Source: Nocardia vulneris
Lineage (GTDB): Bacteria > Actinomycetota > Actinomycetes > Mycobacteriales > Mycobacteriaceae
Assembly (NCBI RefSeq): GCF_001613425.1
Contig: NZ_BDCI01000022.1
Span: forward strand, 124,001 to 188,000
Reading direction: 5' to 3'
DNA length: 64,000 bases
Under the pieces are notes generated by a model, which was not told the DNA's origin, did no database searches, and saw only the letters and a list, made by a program, of their open reading frames with translations. Numbering within the stretch: position 1 is the first letter of the stretch; each line of letters starts with the position of its first letter. This document shows, piece after piece, positions 24,463-33,421 of this stretch. The position numbers and the translations under genes are program-made.

Positions 24463-24593
24463 CAGCACCACCCGCTCGATGTCGTCGCCGTTCCGCTCTA
24501 CTGGCGGGTGCGGTCCGCAGCGCCCCGATCGACTCCGACTACCTCGACACCCTGACCGACCTGCTGTTGCGCGCGCTGGGCGCCGCGACCTGA
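24463..24593 (+). pseudogene. Possible C-terminal remnant of a TetR-family gene, frameshifted
   Basis: In one frame the DNA reads HHPLDVVAVPLYWRVRSAAP and, one base out of frame from about 24525, PIDSDYLDTLTDLLLRALGA then AT and a stop at 24593. Joined, this looks like the last helices of TetR-type regulators (VxVPLYWRVxxGxPIDxxYLDxLTDLLLRAL). No DNA-binding domain or start is left upstream. The opposite strand also has good third-position G/C here, so the assignment is tentative. Confidence 0.35.
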
Positions 24594-24594
24594 A

Positions 24595-26532
24595 TTACAC
24601 CTCGACGCGGGAGCCCATGATCACGGTGCGCTCGCCGGGCAGGCCGAAATACTCCGCGGCGTCGGCGGTGATGTAGGACGTGGCGATGAACAGATGCTTG
24701 CGCCAGGTCGCCATGGTCGGCGCCGAGCCGCGCTTCAGTTCGATCTTCGACAGGAAGTACGAGGCTCCGTCGACCGAGAGCTGCCCTTCGGTCGACGCGG
24801 GATCGAGCAGCCGCAGGGTGTGCGGGATGTTCGGCGTCTCCATATAGCCGAAACGCGCTGTCACATGGATGATTCCGTCGTCGCCGTAGCCCAGCGCGTC
24901 TACCTCGGTACGCGCGGCGTCCGGGACGCGCGGCACCGGCTCGGTCTCGATCGAGAGAATCACCACGTGCTCGTGCAGCACGTGGTTGTGTTCGACATTG
25001 GCGCGCATCGCCAGCGGCGTGGTCTGCTTGCCGCGGTTCAAGAACACCGCGGTGCCCGGGACGCGGCGCAGCGGCGGGCGCCGATCGCGCAGCTCCTCGA
25101 TGAAGGCGCGCAGCGAGCCCTCCTTCTCCTCGCGCGCCCTGGTGACGACCACCCGCCCGCGCGCCCAGGTGGTCATCACCGTGAACGCGGTGAGCGCGAT
25201 CAACAGCGGCAACCACGCGCCGTGCACCAGCTTGGTCAGGTTCGCCGCGAAGAACATCAGGTCGACCAGCAGCAGCGGGACGGCGCCGAGCAGCACGAGC
25301 CACAGCGGGGCCTGCCATTTCACCCGCACCATGTAGAAGAACAGCAGCGTCGCGATCGTGATCGTCCCGGTCACCGCCATCCCGAACGCGTAGGCCAGCG
25401 CCGCCGAACTGCGGAACGCCAGCACCAGGGTGATCACCGAAACCATCAGGACCCAATTGATCCACGGCACATAGATCTGCCCGATGGTCGACTCCGAGGT
25501 GTGCGTCACGCGCAGCCGCGGCAGATAGCCGAGTTGCGCCGCCTGCGACGCCACCGAATAGGCGCCGGTAATCACCGCCTGCGAGGCGATCACCGTCGCC
25601 GCCGTCGCGATCAGCACCATCGGCAGCCGCGCCCAGCCCGGTGCCAGCAGAAAGAACGGGCTGCCCACCGCGGCCTCGTCGCCGAGCAGCAGCGCACCCT
25701 GCCCGAGGTAACTCAGCGTGCACGCGGGCAGCACCAGACCGAGCCAGCCGTGCGTGATCGCCTTGCGGCCGAAATGACCCATATCGGCGTACAGCGCCTC
25801 CGCGCCGGTGACCGCCAGCACCACCGCCGCTAACGCGAAGAACGCTATGCCGAAGTGCCCGGCCATGAAGCCCAGCGCGTAGGTCGGCGACAACGCCTTC
25901 AGGATTTCCGGATGCCCGGCGATGCCGCCGATACCGCAGGCCCCGATCGCGCCGAACCAGACGATCATCACCGGCCCGAACAGCCGGCCGACCGCGGCGG
26001 TGCCGCGGCGCTGCACCGCGAACAGGGCCACGATGATCACCACCGTGATCGGCACGACCAGCTCCGCCAGCTCCGGCTGGACCACCTTCACACCTTCCAC
26101 GGCGGACAGCACCGAGATCGCCGGGGTGATCATGCTGTCGCCGAAAAACAGTGCGGCACCGAAGATCCCGACCGCAGCCAAGACGGCGGTACCCCGGCTG
26201 CGGGCACCGCCCATCCGGCGCAGCAGCGTGATCAGCGCCATGATCCCACCCTCGCCGTCGTTGTCGACGCGCAGGATCAGCGTCACGTAGGTGAGCGTCA
26301 CGATCAGCATCACCGACCAGAAGATCAGCGACACGATGCCGTAGATGTTGTCCGGGCTGAGCGGCACCGGATGCGGATCGCCGGGATCGAACACGGTCTG
26401 CAACGTGTAGATCGGGCTGGTGCCGATATCGCCGAACACGACGCCGAGCGCGCCGACCACCACCGCGAGCCGCGTGGTGGGCAGCCGCCGCGGCGGCAGG
26501 GTCTGCACTGCACCTGGTGACTCGGTGGTCAT
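24595..26532 (-). CDS. kup: Kup low-affinity potassium uptake protein
   Basis: 645 residues from ATG 26532. The N-terminal block matches the KUP/HAK/KT family: VVVGALGVVFGDIGTSPIYT, DNDGEGGIMAL and GDSMITPAISVLSAVEGV. About 12 membrane segments cover residues 25-480, followed by a cytoplasmic C-terminal domain of about 170 residues (AVFLNRGKQTTPLAMRANVE, HVVILSIETEPVPRVP). It brings K+ into the cell by proton symport. No c-di-AMP riboswitch was recognised in the 300 bases upstream. Monocistronic and divergent from the DinB-like gene. Confidence 0.95.
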   Translation of the reverse strand: MTTESPGAVQTLPPRRLPTTRLAVVVGALGVVFGDIGTSPIYTLQTVFDPGDPHPVPLSPDNIYGIVSLIFWSVMLIVTLTYVTLILRVDNDGEGGIMALITLLRRMGGARSRGTAVLAAVGIFGAALFFGDSMITPAISVLSAVEGVKVVQPELAELVVPITVVIIVALFAVQRRGTAAVGRLFGPVMIVWFGAIGACGIGGIAGHPEILKALSPTYALGFMAGHFGIAFFALAAVVLAVTGAEALYADMGHFGRKAITHGWLGLVLPACTLSYLGQGALLLGDEAAVGSPFFLLAPGWARLPMVLIATAATVIASQAVITGAYSVASQAAQLGYLPRLRVTHTSESTIGQIYVPWINWVLMVSVITLVLAFRSSAALAYAFGMAVTGTITIATLLFFYMVRVKWQAPLWLVLLGAVPLLLVDLMFFAANLTKLVHGAWLPLLIALTAFTVMTTWARGRVVVTRAREEKEGSLRAFIEELRDRRPPLRRVPGTAVFLNRGKQTTPLAMRANVEHNHVLHEHVVILSIETEPVPRVPDAARTEVDALGYGDDGIIHVTARFGYMETPNIPHTLRLLDPASTEGQLSVDGASYFLSKIELKRGSAPTMATWRKHLFIATSYITADAAEYFGLPGERTVIMGSRVEV

Positions 26533-26835
26533 GGCCTGCTCCTCGTTACGGTGGCCCCTATCGTCGCGCGCGGACCGGCGTCGGCGCGGTACCGACGCGA
26601 TGATCACACCGCATCCGCGCGAAACAGGCCAGGGTCAGACGGGCCGCAGCGGAGGTCGCCGTAGTCCGGAACGGCCATCGAGTCGTGCGGGCGCGCCCCC
26701 TTTCCACCACCGTCACCTCGCCGCCGTACCGGGTCAGCCAGTACGCCGGCCGCTGCCCGAACACTGCGGCCGTGTGCGCGGGTCGCCGCGCCGAATGCGC
26801 TTGTCCGCCATGGCAGAACGCACTACCGTGCCGAT
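26533..26835. other. 303-base intergenic region between kup and the divergent DinB-like gene
   Basis: No reading frame, clear riboswitch or palindrome could be supported. It presumably contains both promoters. Confidence 0.4.
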
Positions 26836-27492
26836 GTGGACCTCTTCTCCCGCACATGGACGGCGTTGCGCTCGGCGGTGGCCGAGCTCCGAGACGAAGA
26901 CTTCGCCAGGCCTTCCGGCTGCACCGGGTGGTTGGTGCGAGACCTGGTGTGCCACTTGATCATCGATGCACAGGATGTGCTGATCACCTTGGTGACGCCC
27001 GCCGACGGTGCGCCCACCCGCGACGCGGTGACCTACTGGGCGGTCGCCGAGACCCCGCCGACCGGCGACGACCCGCTCGACGCGCTGATCGTCCGGTTGG
27101 CCGCCGCCTACGAGAAGCCGCAACTGCTCTGGCTGCACCTCGACGACGTCGGCTCCGCCGCAGGCCGCGCCGCCGACCTCGCCGACCCGAAACAGCTGAT
27201 CAGCACCCAGGGCCAGGTCCTCACCACCGGCGACTACCTCGGCGCCTACGTCCTCGAATGGACCCTGCACCACCTCGACCTCATCGCCGATCTCCCGGAC
27301 GCGACGCCCCCACCTGCCGAAGGACTCGCCCGCACCCGCGACATGCTCGAACAGATCGCCGGAGCCGCCTTCCCCGAATCGTTCACCGATACCGACGCAC
27401 TCCTCGTCGGCACCGGACGCCGCGCCCCGACCGAGGCCGAGCAGGCCGCACTCGGCGAGCTGGCCGCGAAGCTCCCCCTCGTCCTCGGGTAG
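26836..27492 (+). CDS. Maleylpyruvate isomerase N-terminal / DinB-like domain protein
   Basis: 218 residues from GTG 26836. The first 150 residues form the four-helix bundle of mycothiol-dependent maleylpyruvate isomerases and DinB proteins: DEDFARPSGCTGWLVRDLVC (the SxCxGWxVRDLVxH motif with metal-binding His), and the second His in VLEWTLHHLDLIADL. The remaining residues resemble the small C-terminal lobe. Enzymes of this type in mycothiol-making actinobacteria add or isomerise using mycothiol. The actual substrate is unknown. It converges on the OYE gene with 21 bases between stops. Confidence 0.82.
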   Translation: MDLFSRTWTALRSAVAELRDEDFARPSGCTGWLVRDLVCHLIIDAQDVLITLVTPADGAPTRDAVTYWAVAETPPTGDDPLDALIVRLAAAYEKPQLLWLHLDDVGSAAGRAADLADPKQLISTQGQVLTTGDYLGAYVLEWTLHHLDLIADLPDATPPPAEGLARTRDMLEQIAGAAFPESFTDTDALLVGTGRRAPTEAEQAALGELAAKLPLVLG

Positions 27493-27513
27493 CCGATTGC
27501 GGTAGAACAGCTT

Positions 27514-28587
27514 TCAGTACTGGTAGCTCGGATAGTCGATGTATCCGGCATCGGTGTTCGTGTACCAGGTGTCGCGGTCGTGGGCGCGTATCGGCACGCC
27601 GGTCCGGAAGCGTTCCACCAGATCGGGATTGGCGATGTAGGCGCGGCCGTAACCGATCAGATCCGCACCCTGGGCAAGCCAGTACTCGCCCGCGGCGCGA
27701 TCCGAGGGACTCGGCGCGATCTGCCCGCCCGGATTGAGAATGAACGCTTTCGGCCAGGCCTTGCGCAGCTCGATCAGCAACTGCTCGTCCACGGTGGCCA
27801 GCACGTCGACGAAGGCGAGATCGAGGCGGGCGAGCTCGCTGAGCAACGCGCCATACAGTTCCGGCACATCGTCTTCGACCATGTCCCAGACCGTGCCGCC
27901 CGGCGAGAGCCGGATGCCGACGCGGTCCGCCCCGATGGCGTCCACGGTCGCCGACACCGCCTCGACGGCGAATCGGATTCGGCCGCTGATGGATCCGCCG
28001 TAGGCGTCGGTGCGCTGGTTCGCGTTCGACGACAGGAACTGCTGGATCAGATAACCGTTCGCGCCGTGCAACTCGACGCCGTCGAATCCGGCGTCGATCG
28101 CGCGCCGGGCGGCGTCCGCGTAAACCTGTGCCTCGCCGGGTATTTCGGCGAGCGACAGCGCCCGCGGCGCTGCGGCGGGCTGCATTCCGCTCGGGGTGAA
28201 CACGTCGGCGCGCAGCCGGACCGCCGACGGTCCGACGGGCTGGTACCCCGAGGTGTCAGGGTGCCCGACCCGGCCGCCGTGCATGAGCTGGGCGAAGATG
28301 CGCCCGCCGTTGGCGTGCACGGCCTCGGTCACCGGCCGCCACGACGCGGCCTGCGCGTCGGTGATCAGGGCCGGAACACCTGGATTCGACTGACCCTGCC
28401 GACTGGGCGGAATCCCCTCCGAGACGATCAGCCCCGCGGTGGCCCGCTGGGCGTAGTAGATCGCGTTCGAGGCGATCGCCGAGCCGTCCGTGCCGCCCCG
28501 CATGCGCGACATCGGCGCCATCACCACCCGATTCGGCAACCGCAGATTGCCGAGCCGAAAACTATCGAACAAGCTGGTCACAGTCAT
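27514..28587 (-). CDS. Old yellow enzyme-type alkene reductase
   Basis: 357 residues from ATG 28587. FMN-dependent TIM barrel of the OYE family: LFDSFRLGNLRLPNRVVMAP at the start, FAQLMHGGRVGHP, DGVELHGANGYLIQQFLSSN (the HGANGYLxxQF signature), NQRTDAYGGS, and IGYGRAYIANPDL near the phosphate site. It reduces activated C=C bonds or nitro groups with NAD(P)H. The adjacent divergent MerR gene and the palindrome at 28636-28651 inside its promoter indicate direct control. In many bacteria such pairs answer electrophiles or aldehydes; the inducer here is inference. Confidence 0.93.
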   Translation of the reverse strand: MTVTSLFDSFRLGNLRLPNRVVMAPMSRMRGGTDGSAIASNAIYYAQRATAGLIVSEGIPPSRQGQSNPGVPALITDAQAASWRPVTEAVHANGGRIFAQLMHGGRVGHPDTSGYQPVGPSAVRLRADVFTPSGMQPAAAPRALSLAEIPGEAQVYADAARRAIDAGFDGVELHGANGYLIQQFLSSNANQRTDAYGGSISGRIRFAVEAVSATVDAIGADRVGIRLSPGGTVWDMVEDDVPELYGALLSELARLDLAFVDVLATVDEQLLIELRKAWPKAFILNPGGQIAPSPSDRAAGEYWLAQGADLIGYGRAYIANPDLVERFRTGVPIRAHDRDTWYTNTDAGYIDYPSYQY

Positions 28588-28635
28588 TTCCTTTGCGCTG
28601 GTGGCGGTTTCGAACTCCGCCCACTACGCTAAAAG

Positions 28636-28651
28636 CTGACGTTGACGTCAG
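28636..28651. promoter_or_regulatory. MerR operator in the OYE promoter
   Basis: CTGACGTTGACGTCAG has 7-base perfect arms around TG. On the minus strand it fills a 19-base spacer between TTGCCT (-35-like) and TTAGCG (-10-like), the over-long spacer typical of MerR-activated promoters. It lies 49 bases from the alkene reductase start and 37 from the MerR start. Confidence 0.7.
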
Positions 28652-28688
28652 AGGCAAGTCGCCGTGAGGCAGATCACCAGGAGCAGAC

Positions 28689-29060
28689 ATGCGGATCGGC
28701 GAACTCGCCGCGAAAACGGGCGTCAGCGTGCGCGCGCTGCGCTACTACGAGGAGCACCGGCTGCTCGCCGCCGAACGCACCCCCAGCGGACAGCGCGTCT
28801 ACGCCGAGGCCGCCGTGCGCCGCGTCGACATGATCCAACGGCTCTACAGCGCGGGACTGTCGAGCAAGTCCATCCTGTACATCCTGCCGTGCATGGCAAC
28901 GGGTGAGTCGACCCCGGAACTGGTCGAGCACCTGGTGGCCGAACGCGATCGGATCGAGCGGCAGATCGCCGACCTGCAACACACCCGCGACGAACTCGAC
29001 CTGGTCATCGAAAACGCAGCGGACGCCGCGAGCGGCGGCGTCCGCTGCACCCCTCATTAG
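28689..29060 (+). CDS. MerR-family regulator of the alkene reductase
   Basis: 123 residues from ATG 28689, with CAGGAG upstream. The N-terminal winged helix is MRIGELAAKTGVSVRALRYY followed by EEHRLLAAERTPSGQRVY, and a coiled dimerisation helix occupies about 80-112 (ELVEHLVAERDRIERQIADL). The short C-terminus has no metal-binding Cys cluster beyond two lone Cys, so it probably senses an organic compound. It is divergent from the OYE gene with the operator between, and convergent with the sugar operon's last gene (6 bases between stops). Confidence 0.92.
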   Translation: MRIGELAAKTGVSVRALRYYEEHRLLAAERTPSGQRVYAEAAVRRVDMIQRLYSAGLSSKSILYILPCMATGESTPELVEHLVAERDRIERQIADLQHTRDELDLVIENAADAASGGVRCTPH

Positions 29061-29066
29061 TCACCC

Positions 29067-30074
29067 TCAGCGCTCGTGGCCGAAGGCCGCGTCGAACGCG
29101 GCGGCCGGCGGTGTGACCGCGTTGTAGCCGCGAATGAAGGCCAGGGCTTCGGGCGCGCCCGCCAACCGGTCCATCCCCGCGTCTTCCCACTCGATCGAGA
29201 TCGGTCCGTCGTAACCGATGGCGTTGAGCGCGCGAAAGCAGTCCTCCCACGGCACGTCACCGCGGCCGGTGGACACGAAATCCCAGCCGCGCCGCAGATC
29301 GCCCCAGGGCAGATGCGAGGACAGGCGCCCGCGACGGCCGTCACCGCAGCGCAGCTTGGTGTCCTTGCAGTCGACGTGGTAGATCCGATCGGCGAAATCG
29401 AGAATGAACGTGACCGGATCGAGGTCCTGCCAGAGGAAATGCGAAGGGTCCCAGTTCAATCCGAAAGCCGGACGGTTGCCGACGGCGGCCAGTGCCCGCG
29501 AGGTGGTCCAGTAGTCGTAGGCGATCTCGCTCGGATGCACCTCGTGCGCGAAGCGGACACCTTCGGTGTCGAACACATCGAGGATCGGATTCCAGCGATC
29601 CGCGAAATCCTGGTAGCCGCGCTCGACCGTCTCCTGCGACACCGGCGGGAACATCGCCACCGTGTGCCAGATGCTGGAGCCGGTGAAGCCGACCACCGTG
29701 CGCACCCCGAGTTGCGCTGCCGCCCTTGCGGTATCGGACAACTCCGCTGCGGCCCGGCGGCGCACGCCCTCCGGTTCACCGTCTCCCCAGACCCGGGCCG
29801 GGACGATCGCGCGATGCCGCTCGTCGATCGGATGATCACACACCGCCTGCCCGACCAGGTGATTGGACAACGCGAAGACCTGTAGACCGTGGCGTTCCAG
29901 CGTCTTGCGCTTCTCCGCAACGTAGTTCGGCTCGGCCAGTGCCCTGTCCACTTCGAAATGGTCACCAGAGCACGCGATTTCGAGTCCGTCGTAACCCCAG
30001 CCCGCGGCCAGCGCGCACACCTCCTCGAACGGCAGATCGGCCCACTGGCCGGTGAACAGCGTGACAGGTCTCAT
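29067..30074 (-). CDS. Sugar phosphate isomerase/epimerase (xylose isomerase-like TIM barrel)
   Basis: 335 residues from ATG 30074, which overlaps the dehydrogenase stop (ATGA). TIM barrel of the AP endonuclease 2/xylose isomerase-like family: VTLFTGQWADLPFEEVCALA, GYDGLEIACSGDHF, FAHEVHPSEIAYD, FGLNWDPSHFLWQ, YHVDCKDTKL and ISIEWEDAGM. The Glu, Asp, His and Glu at the strand ends (HEVH, NWDPSHF, DCKD, EWED) form the usual divalent metal site. Last gene of the sugar operon; together with the Gfo/Idh/MocA dehydrogenase it forms the oxidise-then-isomerise pair used for inositols and oxidised sugars. Exact substrate unknown. Confidence 0.9.
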   Translation of the reverse strand: MRPVTLFTGQWADLPFEEVCALAAGWGYDGLEIACSGDHFEVDRALAEPNYVAEKRKTLERHGLQVFALSNHLVGQAVCDHPIDERHRAIVPARVWGDGEPEGVRRRAAAELSDTARAAAQLGVRTVVGFTGSSIWHTVAMFPPVSQETVERGYQDFADRWNPILDVFDTEGVRFAHEVHPSEIAYDYWTTSRALAAVGNRPAFGLNWDPSHFLWQDLDPVTFILDFADRIYHVDCKDTKLRCGDGRRGRLSSHLPWGDLRRGWDFVSTGRGDVPWEDCFRALNAIGYDGPISIEWEDAGMDRLAGAPEALAFIRGYNAVTPPAAAFDAAFGHER

Positions 30075-31270
30075 GGTTGCGCTCCTCCGATAGCAGTCCA
30101 GCGGCCCGCGTCGGCCGCGCTCGCCTCGACCGCCGCCAGTACCCGCTGCACGGCCAGACCGTCGGCGAAGGTCGGTTCGGGGTCTTTGTCCGCCGCGATC
30201 GCGACGACCAGATCGGCGACCTCGTTGGTGAAGGTGTGGTCGTAGCCGAGCCCGTGCCCCGGCGGCCACCAGGCCCCGGCATAGGGATGGCGGGGTTCGG
30301 TCACCAGGATGCGCCGGAAACCGGCCAGCTCCGGCTCTTCGGTGTGGTCGTGGAACCACAGCTCGTTCAGCGATTCCAGATCGAAGACCAGGCTGCCGCG
30401 AGTTCCGTTGAGCTCCAGGCGTAATGCGTTCTTCCGCCCGGCGGCCATCCGGGTCGCCTCGAACGAGGCGAGCCCGCCACCGGACAGCCGCCCCAGGAAC
30501 AGTGCCGCGTCGTCGACGGTGACCGGTCCACTGCCCGGCCGGTCCGGCAGCGGGCGTTCGGTGACGAAAGTATCCAGCAGCGCGCAGACGCCGGTCAGCG
30601 CCTCCCCCGTGACGAAACGGGTGGCGTCGATGATGTGCGCACCGATATCCCCGAGCGCGCCCGACCCGGCGCGGGCGCGCTCGAGCCGCCAGCTCAGCGG
30701 CGCCGCCGGATCGGCAAGCCAGTCCTGGAGATACTGCGCGCGCACGTGCCTGATGGTGCCGATCCGTCCCTGCGCCACCAGTTTTCGGGCCAGCGCCAGC
30801 GCGGGCACCCGGCGATAGCTGAAGCCGACCATCGAACGCACGCCGTTGCGGGCGGCCGCTTCGGCCGCGCCGGCCATCGCCTCGGCTTCGGCGACCGTGT
30901 TCGCGAGCGGCTTTTCGCAGAGCACGTGCTTGCCCGCGCCCAGTGCGGCGATGGCGATCTCGGCGTGGCTGTCCCCCGGCGTGCAGATATCGATGAGATC
31001 GACGTCGTCCCGCTCCAGCAGTTGCCGCCAATCCCCCACCGCGTGCGCCCAGCCGAGCCGGTCGGCGGCGGCCGCGGCGCGGGCGGGGTCGCGCCCCGCC
31101 AGCACCGAAAGCACCGGCCGCCGTGGCAGTTCGAAGAACGCGTCCGCATTGCGCCACGCGTGCGAGTGCGCGCGTCCCATGAAGGCGTGGCCGACCAGGC
31201 CGATGCCCAGGGTGCGTCGCGGTGTCGTAGTCGAGCGCGGTGTCGAAGTCGGGCGCTGTGTCGAAGTCAT
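30071..31270 (-). CDS. Gfo/Idh/MocA-family NAD(P)-dependent sugar dehydrogenase
   Basis: 399 residues from ATG 31270. The Rossmann fold begins at GIGLVGHAFMGRAHSHAW, and the conserved EKP of the family is in HVLCEKPLAN. The C-terminal substrate domain has GSGALGDIGAHIIDATRFV, where Asp and His match the catalytic Lys-Asp-His set. The first 20 residues (RPTSTPRSTTTPRRT) come from an 18-base tandem repeat and are probably disordered. It oxidises or reduces a sugar or cyclitol carbon in the cytoplasm. Coupled to the isomerase gene by ATGA and 22 bases downstream of the binding-protein gene. Confidence 0.92.
   Translation of the reverse strand: MTSTQRPTSTPRSTTTPRRTLGIGLVGHAFMGRAHSHAWRNADAFFELPRRPVLSVLAGRDPARAAAAADRLGWAHAVGDWRQLLERDDVDLIDICTPGDSHAEIAIAALGAGKHVLCEKPLANTVAEAEAMAGAAEAAARNGVRSMVGFSYRRVPALALARKLVAQGRIGTIRHVRAQYLQDWLADPAAPLSWRLERARAGSGALGDIGAHIIDATRFVTGEALTGVCALLDTFVTERPLPDRPGSGPVTVDDAALFLGRLSGGGLASFEATRMAAGRKNALRLELNGTRGSLVFDLESLNELWFHDHTEEPELAGFRRILVTEPRHPYAGAWWPPGHGLGYDHTFTNEVADLVVAIAADKDPEPTFADGLAVQRVLAAVEASAADAGRWTAIGGAQP
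31221..31270 (-). repeat. 18-base tandem repeat at the start of the dehydrogenase gene
   Basis: Three imperfect 18-base units (31221-31238, 31239-31256, 31257-31274 in part) share GGTGTCGAAGTCG. They encode the Thr/Pro/Arg-rich N-terminus and could expand or contract without breaking the frame. Confidence 0.6.
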
Positions 31271-31292
31271 CGGGCTCCGTTCGATTGCGGCG

Positions 31293-32339
31293 TCAGTAGC
31301 CGTTGGCCAGGTACTGGTCCACGTTGTCCTTGGTGACCACCGCGGAGTAGGTCGTGATCTTCGCGGGCACATCGTGTTCGGCGAGATCGCCGAGCGCCTT
31401 GCGCTGCCCGAGCAGCCGCGCCAGCGTGACCGCCGAGGAGGCCATGGCCGGGCTGTAGAGCACCGTCGCCTGCAACGGCGAGTTCCCGGTCTGGATCTCC
31501 TTCATCGCCTGCGTCGAACCGCCGCCGCCGACCATCACGAATTCGCCCGCGCGGTTGGCCTGCTTGATCGCGGCGAGCACGCCGATGCCCTGATCGTCGT
31601 CGTGGTTCCACATCGCGTCGATCTTCTTCACCGCCTGCAGCATCTGGCTGGCCACCTGCTGCCCACCGGAGGCCGTGAAATCGGTGGATTGCCTTGCCGC
31701 TATGCGGAATCCGGCCGCGCTGAGCGCATCGCGGAAGCCGTGGCTGCGCTCCTGGGTCAGTTGCAGGTTGTCGATACCGGCCACCTCGACGATCACCGGA
31801 TCGGCGATCTTCGCCTCGCGCATCTTGCGGACGATGAAATTGCCCGCGTTGATGCCCATTCCGTAGTTGTCGCCACCGATCCAGGTGCGATAGGCCAGCG
31901 CGGAGGCGAAGACCCGGTCCAGGTTGATCACCGGGATGCCGGCCGCCATCGCGCTTTTCGCGATCTCGGTGAGCGCGTTGCCGTCGAACGGCAAAATCAC
32001 CAGTACATCGGCCTTTTGGTTGATCAGGGTCTGCACCTGCTCGATCTGCCTGGCCACGTCGTTGGTGCCCTCGGTGACGTTGAGCGTCACGTCGCTGAGG
32101 CCCTCGGCTTGCGCACGAGCGTTGCGGGTGATAGCCGCGGTCCAGCCGTGATCGGCCGCCGGCGCGGAAAAGCCGACCTTGACCTGCTTTCCGGCGTCCG
32201 CGTTCGCGCCGGTGTTACCGGCGACCTGGGTGTTGGACGAGGTGTCGTTGCCGGTGCAGGCCGCCGCGAGAACGCCGGCGCCGGCCGCCAAACCGGTCAG
32301 CAGGACACCGCGGCGGGGCAGAGAGTGGGTGGTGCTCAT
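31293..32339 (-). CDS. Sugar ABC transporter substrate-binding lipoprotein
   Basis: 348 residues from ATG 32339. The signal peptide (SLPRRGVLLTGLAAGAGVLA followed by AAC) has a twin-arginine-like start and a lipobox with Cys28, so it is probably a Tat-exported lipoprotein. The mature protein is a type I periplasmic-binding fold: VKVGFSAPAADHGWTAAITR, LINQKADVLVILPFDGNALT, GIPVINLDRVF, VIVEVAGIDNLQLTQERSHG and MWNHDDDQGIGVLAAI. These are hallmarks of the ribose/galactose/inositol group. It delivers its sugar to the permease encoded just upstream. Ligand unknown. Confidence 0.93.
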   Translation of the reverse strand: MSTTHSLPRRGVLLTGLAAGAGVLAAACTGNDTSSNTQVAGNTGANADAGKQVKVGFSAPAADHGWTAAITRNARAQAEGLSDVTLNVTEGTNDVARQIEQVQTLINQKADVLVILPFDGNALTEIAKSAMAAGIPVINLDRVFASALAYRTWIGGDNYGMGINAGNFIVRKMREAKIADPVIVEVAGIDNLQLTQERSHGFRDALSAAGFRIAARQSTDFTASGGQQVASQMLQAVKKIDAMWNHDDDQGIGVLAAIKQANRAGEFVMVGGGGSTQAMKEIQTGNSPLQATVLYSPAMASSAVTLARLLGQRKALGDLAEHDVPAKITTYSAVVTKDNVDQYLANGY

Positions 32340-32365
32340 TGTATTCCTTTGTGCGTGAACGGAAA

Positions 32366-33421
32366 TCAGGTGAGAGTGGGGACGGCCCGCGCGCGGCCGA
32401 AGCGCTGGAACAGCAGGACGGCGACGATGATCGCGCCCTTGCCGATCGCTTGGATCGGTTGCTCCAGGTTGTTGAGGATGAACAGGTCCTCGATGACGGT
32501 GAACACGAGCACCCCCAGGATCGAGCCCGTCACGGTGCCGAATCCGCCGCTCAGCAGGGTTCCGCCGATGACCACCGCGGCGATCGCGTCCAGCTCGTAG
32601 AGCTGGCCGTTCGTGCTGGCGCCCGTCGTGGTCTGCGCGGTGAGCATGATCGCGGCGATACCGCAGCAGACCCCGGAGATGGTGTAGAGCAGCAGGGTAT
32701 GCCTGCGGACGTCGATGCCTGCCAGCCTCGCTGCCTCCGGATTGCCGCCGACTGCGCAGCTCCGACGCCCGAAGGTGGTGCGCTCCAACAGGATCCACCC
32801 CACGACCACCACTACCACGAATAGGTAGACCAGCAGCGGAATGCCGAGCACCCGGTTCTGCGCCAGGGCGAGCAGGTCGGTGGTGACCAGCTGGGATTGC
32901 CGCCCCGAGAGCTGTTCGGCCAAGCCGCGCGCGGCCACCATCATCGCCAGCGTGACGATGAACGGCACCAGCCGGCCGTAGGCGATCAACGCGCCGTTCA
33001 GCAGACCGCAGCAGGCCCCGACCACCAGTGCGCTGAACACCATTCCGGCGACACCGTAGGACTGGGTCGCGGTGGTGGTGCACCACACCGACGCCAGCGC
33101 GATGATCGCGCCCACCGACAGGTCGATGCCGCCACCGATGATCACGAAGGTCATCCCGACGGTCACGACGCCGATCACCGACGCCAGCGTCAGGATGGTG
33201 ATCATGTTGCTGGTGCTGAGGAAGTCCTCGCCCTTGGTCAGCGCGCCGACCCCGAGCAGCGCCAGCAGCGCGAGCACCAAGGTCACGTGTTTGCGAATCT
33301 CGCTGCGCACCTTGGCGAGCACGGTGGTCCGGGCCCGAGAGCCGTTGGGAGCCGGTGACTTTGCCGGTACCGCACGCACAGTCGGTTCCGTCGTACGTGG
33401 TGCCCGTGGTGACGCGCTCAC
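32366..33421 (-). CDS. Sugar ABC transporter permease (RbsC-like)
   Basis: 351 residues from GTG 33421, whose first bases overlap the ATPase stop (GTGA at 33418-33421). After a polar 40-residue N-terminus there are about 9-10 hydrophobic segments. The family signatures are VGMTFVIIGGGIDLSVGAII, LVPFIVTLAMMVAARGLAEQ and ELDAIAAVVIGGTLLSGGFG (the coupling-helix region of BPD_transp_2). It forms the membrane channel with the single ATPase and takes sugar from the lipoprotein encoded 26 bases downstream. Confidence 0.95.
   Translation of the reverse strand: MSASPRAPRTTEPTVRAVPAKSPAPNGSRARTTVLAKVRSEIRKHVTLVLALLALLGVGALTKGEDFLSTSNMITILTLASVIGVVTVGMTFVIIGGGIDLSVGAIIALASVWCTTTATQSYGVAGMVFSALVVGACCGLLNGALIAYGRLVPFIVTLAMMVAARGLAEQLSGRQSQLVTTDLLALAQNRVLGIPLLVYLFVVVVVVGWILLERTTFGRRSCAVGGNPEAARLAGIDVRRHTLLLYTISGVCCGIAAIMLTAQTTTGASTNGQLYELDAIAAVVIGGTLLSGGFGTVTGSILGVLVFTVIEDLFILNNLEQPIQAIGKGAIIVAVLLFQRFGRARAVPTLT

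Noticed and set aside
26533..26835. c-di-AMP (ydaO) riboswitch before kup
   Set aside because: None of the conserved riboswitch stretches could be recognised upstream of the gene.
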